Of a DNA stretch of 64,000 nucleotides, positions 47,101 through 53,100 are shown piece by piece. Under the pieces are notes generated by a model. The model saw only the letters and a program-made list of their open reading frames with translations, did not search any database and was not told where the DNA came from. Made by a program: the position numbers and the translations under genes. Positions within the stretch are counted from its first letter, which is position 1; each line of letters opens with the position of its first letter. Origin of the DNA: Cryptomeria japonica (taxonomy: Eukaryota; Streptophyta; Pinopsida; Cupressales; Cupressaceae); the NCBI RefSeq assembly GCF_030272615.1, contig NC_081412.1, positions 20,871,932 to 20,935,931 on the forward strand, given 5' to 3'.

Positions 47101-50100
47101 ACTAATAGTTAATCTATTAATATATATGCTAACATGTAATCAATTAATGCATCGGAATCATGAAATAGCACGACCGATGTTACAAGAATTAACAAAAGCC
47201 ATCCATGTTGCAGCTTGTAACTGTTTTCTTATTTTCAAATTTGCTGCAAGCTTTTATAGTTGTCATGTTTCAAATCGGGTGAACCTTGGCACTCTTGCTA
47301 AGTTGTGGACCCTGAAATTGGGAACTGTGGTGAAAGTTGTTCACTGTAACAGGAATTGAATGAAGAAAAAATATGATACCCAAATGGGTTGAGAGTCCAT
47401 AATTGACATAATTGATGCTTTGTGTGAGGGGGAAAACTGTACAATTGTCGCTGCTTCCATAGGGACTTGGGCTTGTAGTGCTCATTGTTTAAATTTTTAA
47501 GGCTTTGATGCTTATGTTTCTTAAAAATTGATAAGTTAACTGAAGTAATCACAAATGGAGGGCTCGATGAAGGACTATCCAACCATGCAGCCTCAACACA
47601 AACACACACACTCTCTTGATGAACAACAATATTCAAGGTCAACAGAGTCTCATGACAGTCAATTTTATTCAATATATATATGTTCAGCAGTTAAAATTTA
47701 CACTTAGTTTCTGCTGCAATGGGCTTAACGCATTCTAGACCTCTGTCTTAGCCTACAATACAATATTAACACATTCTCATTAGTGCAGCCACCAACATTG
47801 ACTTCCTTGGGCCGATCCCTCTTATCTAATCTCTGCTTTGCTCTATTAAACAATACTTGGTCCTCGGATCTCTTCTTGCTCTATTGCCTTTCACAAATGA
47901 ATTAGACCTCCTTTTATGGTGCATCTTCGGTGTAGAAGGTTCTTTGTTGGACAGGATAAAAATTATGATTCCAAATTCAATGTGGTACTACACAATCTCT
48001 CGTGGGACCAATGAAGCTCCTCGAAAGATTAACTCCTGGCACAAGGCCTAAAAGCTTGCATGTAATATGTAGTCCTCTTTAGGTTGATGTGGCACACTAC
48101 TTAGTCAAAGGATTGAGAAATAGCAAACGAACATGTGGGATGCTTGCAGTGCTTTGCTAGTGTTCTGGACACCACAAAAGTCACTTGGTGAATATGTGAT
48201 ACCACACAACTAGTTCTATTCTGCTGGTTCGAGTGCTTAAACAAATAATTCCAACTATGGCATATTAATATATTAAAATGATTGGAAAATGACACAATTG
48301 ATTTGCATAATAAAACAAACTGCTAGGGTTGGGGGCCTGTTGTGACGTTTTCACACATCGCCCCATTGCAAATGGGGACCCTTGCATTTTTGCTTTCTAG
48401 GGTTTGTTTTTAGGTCTTTTAGGGTTTTGTTAGTTGTCCTTTGCATTTTGAGTGTCACCAAGGTGATCACCTAGATAGCAGGGCCTGCTAGTCTGGAATG
48501 CCCCGATCTTGAAATTTGACTAAGTCTGGAATGTCCTAATCCTGAATTTGACTAAGTCTGGAATGTCTTGATCCTGAAATTTGACTAAGTCTAGAAACTG
48601 AAAATCCTCCAAAAACTAAATTTTGCAATATAGCTCCTGGAGGTTTGAAACCACTCTCAAACATCCTGAAAGTATATATGGAATATAACTTAAAGTATAT
48701 CCTTCTTCTTTCTTATACTTAAATGTTATATTCCATAAAATTATCCTGACAGAGAGTTCAAAAAGTCAAATTTCGCTCCTGACCCTCAGAGAAGGCCCAC
48801 AGCGAAAAATCGCTCTTGACCCTCAGAGAGGGCCCATAGTGAGATTTTGATTTCCTTCGTTTTGCAATGAAAAGAGACCAAGTTTTGATCATAAATGGGA
48901 AATGAATGACTTTCTCCACCTACCTGAAGAAGTTTTGGCTAGAAATGATGAAGGACTTTGTTGAAAATAGAAAAATCGCTCCTGACCCTCAGAGGGGGCC
49001 CACAGCGAGAAATCTTATAAGGGTCATTGCTAGCCTTATTTGGTCGATTTGCGAGGTCAAGAGCATGATGAGGGATAGAATGAACATAATGAGGTATCTA
49101 GACTTGATCAAAGATGATAAATTGAAGGAGTTTTGCCCAAGAAAGGAAAAATCGCTCCGGACCCTCAGAGAGGGCCCATAGCGATTTTCTTTGTGTGCAC
49201 ATTTTTGGACCTTTCTTGGACATGAATTTTTATTCATAGCAAAGAACAAGATGACATCTTCCTTGGCAAAGTGATTTTTAGATAAAAAGTGAAACATTTT
49301 GGTCCAGGGGGCAAAAATCGCTTCTGACCCTCAGAGAGGGTCCACAGCGAGATTTTCAAATATGCATTATTCTTGCAAGATCAAGGTGATTTTATGATTG
49401 GAAGGGATGAAGGAAAGCATGTTCTATCTGTTGAATATAATTTGGAGGATCAACACAAGAAGAAATCAACCCAAAATCAAAAAATCGCTACGGACCCTCA
49501 CTGAAGGCCCACAGCGAGAAATCGCTCCGGACCCTCAGAGAGGGCCCATAGCGAGAAACCTAAAATGGGAATTTTTCATCCAAGAAGTTTGAGGAAGGCT
49601 AAGGTTAGGCATGGGTTTGGAGCGATGTTTGAAAAGCCTTGAAGTGAAAAGAAATTGTTGAGAATCAAAATTTTGAAGGCAATTACGAAAATCGCTACGG
49701 ACCCTCAGAGAGGGCCCATAGCGATTTTCCAGTTTTCTCTCCTTTGTTTGAAGAATTGAGACAAAAACTTGCTTGGACAGGAGGAGGACGTGATGTGTTA
49801 TGTCTTGGAGGTGATTTGAAGATTAAAAGATGAAGGAATTTGCCTAGAACCAAAAAATCGCTACGGACCCTCATTGAATGCCCACAGCAAGATTTTCAAA
49901 AAATGCATGTTTTCTTCAAAATGGTGCTAAGGCAAGGTTTGGACAAGGAGAAAAGACCTCCAAGAGCAGGATGAATACTATTTTGCCTTTAAAACTTGAT
50001 GATTTTGGTCAAAAAATGAAAAATCGCTACAGATCCTCAGTGAAGGCCCATAGCGAAAAATTGCTACGGACCCTCAGAGAGGGCCCATAGCGATATTGTT

Positions 50101-53100
50101 GAAAAACCTCATTTTACCTTGCAACACCTAAGCGAATTTGGTTGGAGTGGATTAAGGAAGGACATTGCCAAATGATGAACAAAGTTTTAATGAAAAATGA
50201 TGAAGAATCAAGCCTAAATTGCAAAAATCGCTACAGACCCTTAGAGAAGGCCCATAGCGAGAAACTTCAAAATCATGCCTTTTCTCCAAAATTGGATTGA
50301 GCCAAGTTTGCAATTTAGTGAAAGGACCTAGTTGAAATGTCTTGAAGAAATTTTGGAGGTGGAAAAGTGCTAAATTTGAGCAAAAAATCAAAAGTTGCTC
50401 TTGTCCCTCAGAGAGGGTCCAAAGCGAAATCCTCATGAAATCTCATTTAGCCTTGTTTTAAAAATTAATATTCTCCAAATTGCATTAGGCTGCTAAAATT
50501 GCTAATTTTGAGGCATGTGGAAAATTAAGATTAACTTGACATTAAAATTTTGGCATTTAATAAATTGATTTTAGGCCTTAAAAAATCGAACTTTTATTGT
50601 GAAGGCATTTAAAATTAATTTTTATTAAATTAAAATTAAATATAGAGCGCACAAGGCCTTATTTTCACTTATTTTGCCAAGTCGGCCCCCCTTTTTTGGA
50701 AATTTATTTATTTTTAACCTCTTTTTTGCCAAGTCAGCCTAGAGGGAGCAAAGGGGTGAGCGCTCTATATATTGGAGGTGTTTTTCCACAATTCAAATCA
50801 TTCATTCATCCTTTTTCAAGTGCAATGTTGAAGTGCGAATTGGAGGAGCGAAATCTGGCTAGAGTGGAGCAAATTTCTACTAAGTGTTGAAGATCAAAGA
50901 GGGTGGAGTCTATTCTTTTTGAAGCTAGAGGAGGCGCAATTCATCCAAGGGAGAATTTTGATTTAAATTTTGCCTAGCAAAATCCATTTTTTGCATCATT
51001 TCTTAGAGTTTAATACTCAAGAGGAGGTATGGCGAAACTATCCTAGCATCCTTGTTCAAGGTTTGATTTTTGGGCACTTTTTTTAGAAAAGTCTAAGGTT
51101 TGGCATAGTTAATTAGGAAATGATAACTCAAGGTTTATCATGAAGTTTCCTAATTAAAATCTTAAATCTTCCTTTTGAATCCTAATTTCTACACTTCAAG
51201 ATATATTACTAATTGTGAAATGTTGTGTAGGTATCAAGATGGTGACTCCAAAGCCCAGAGGATCTACAAGTCGGCAGGTTCTCATCAAGGACGATCAAGC
51301 AAGGATAAGAGCGACCTCCTCCAGTCTAGCATCGACAAGACGGCCTTCTTCGGTCAAGCATCATCAGGAATAACTTCTTCCAATCCAGCATTCCAAGGCG
51401 AGGTACATCAATCATCCTGCACATCAAAGACAAAAGAAGTTAGAGCAAGGGTTCGTTGAAGAAGCAGATAGTTTCAAAAGAGTTAATTAAAGCTAGCTTC
51501 TCAGCAACATCAAACCGGCATCAACCAAGTGTCAGACGAGGTGGCATCCCAGTCATCACTTCTCCAGACGATGTGGTCCATCTCAGCGTGTCCAGATTCA
51601 ATGTACCTAACTCATGGAAGGTGGCACAAACTTCGATGTACCTACCCCAGCTATCTATTGGTCGAATTTTCCAGAGAAGACATGTGTCCTTAAAATGTAA
51701 TTTTATCATTGGTCGAGCATTAAATGTTATGTAATGGTTGTAACAAACCCTAATTAGGGTTTTCATTATTGAATCTTGGCCATTGATCTCAGATTCATCT
51801 GAACCATCGAATTGTATTGTGGGCACTATATAAGCCCCGACTCTTCATTTGTAAAGGCTAATAGAATAGAGTTAGAAAGGAGTCAGTAAATAGAGAGTAG
51901 TTAGAAGGTGATTAGCCAGTTAATAGAATAGCAATTAGAGTAGGGTAGAGAGAGAAGGCAAATATTGTTGCCAAGATGTTGTTGTAAAAGACTTGTAAAA
52001 CTTCATTGAAGAAATGGTGAAATTTATGGGTCGATTCGACAATTTGCATGGTCTCTATACTTCTCATATTTGATTTCATGTTATTAGATGAGTGGAAGAA
52101 ATGTGCTTGATTGATGGTGAAATTCGTATATCCATACTACTAGCAATTTGTTGATTGCAGACTTGCCTTGTGTAGTCAACTGGAATCATTCAGCTTAAGC
52201 TTAACTTCAATTGTCGCTTCTTCATTGATATGCATCAGCCTAATGGTGTCTATGCCTGTAGTGATGATTTGAACATCATAAAGCTTTCCTTCGAAGATCG
52301 CACTAACCTTGTGGAGATGGTCCCGGGATGTCAAAACAAGACCTAGTTAGAATTTCATTAAAGGTCAATCATTGCTCCTACATTCTTAGTATCAGAGTTA
52401 GATCCTTTCCTCGCCCTCATCTTTTTTCCTTTTTTTCAAATCAAAGTTAGTAAGACTTGTGATTCCAGCAAATCAGACGTTCAGTCATCAAGTGTAAGTC
52501 CCCTTGTGATTCCAGCAAATCACATCATACCACAGAGAGCTTATCCACACGTAGAGATCCTACAACGAAGAACCTTGAAGTCACCTTGATTGATCCTTTT
52601 CGCGATATCTTCAGCATTCAGAGGCTTTACTCAAGAGAGGATAAGGTACCCTTAGGTATTTTATTTTGTGCTTGATAGTGTACAAAATACACGTCAACAG
52701 GGCCCTACAATTCTATGGCCCTACTATTCTAATGGGGTGGGAGTGAATTATAGTATAGCTAGCCGTTGAGCCCCTACCATTCTAAGGTAGTCAGTATATA
52801 GTTGTAGGTGCCCAACTATCTCTTCCCACCTATCCCAGTCTTATAGATCAAAGCTTATTCACCTTGGTAGGTTGGGCTTAGCAACTGCGGCGGTCATACT
52901 CAAACACGGCAGCAAGATTGCTCGTAGGGTTGATGCTCCTTTATCATTAACTCATGAATCAAATATGTTTACTTCTTATTTTATAACCAAGATATTTTAT
53001 TCCAAACATACAGAGATTGTAGAATCTGAAGCAGGTATTCAAATAAGTATTGAACTTCGATATCCTTTGACAAAGAGAGTATGGAAGGAACGATTATTCA

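Larger units (their letters stand above)
37456..47194 (-). mobile_element. Ty1/Copia element G, decayed, with element C nested inside
   Basis: Target duplication aaagc lies at 37451-37455 and 47195-47199. LTRs are at 37456-37944 and about 46718-47194, with a polypurine tract next to the left one. Reading on the minus strand gives gag, protease, integrase, reverse transcriptase and RNase H, related to those of Copia A, although the LTRs of the two are unlike. A normal primer site next to the 46718 LTR edge was not recognised. Stops, frameshifts, an internal deletion and the insertion of C make it inactive. The LTRs differ at about a dozen positions by eye, similar to element A. Confidence 0.88.
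48338..52699 (+). mobile_element. Giant LTR-like element D (solo LTR?), 4362 bp
   Basis: It starts tgttgtgacg and ends acgtcaaca, with target duplication gggcc (48333-48337 and 52700-52704). It follows element B over the first 440 bp and over the last ~1.5 kb closely. The middle array differs in hairpin sequence and unit number. There is no coding region, primer site or paired LTR. A ~36-bp motif (ctggaatg...gaaatttgactaagt) is repeated three times at 48494-48600. Confidence 0.87.
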
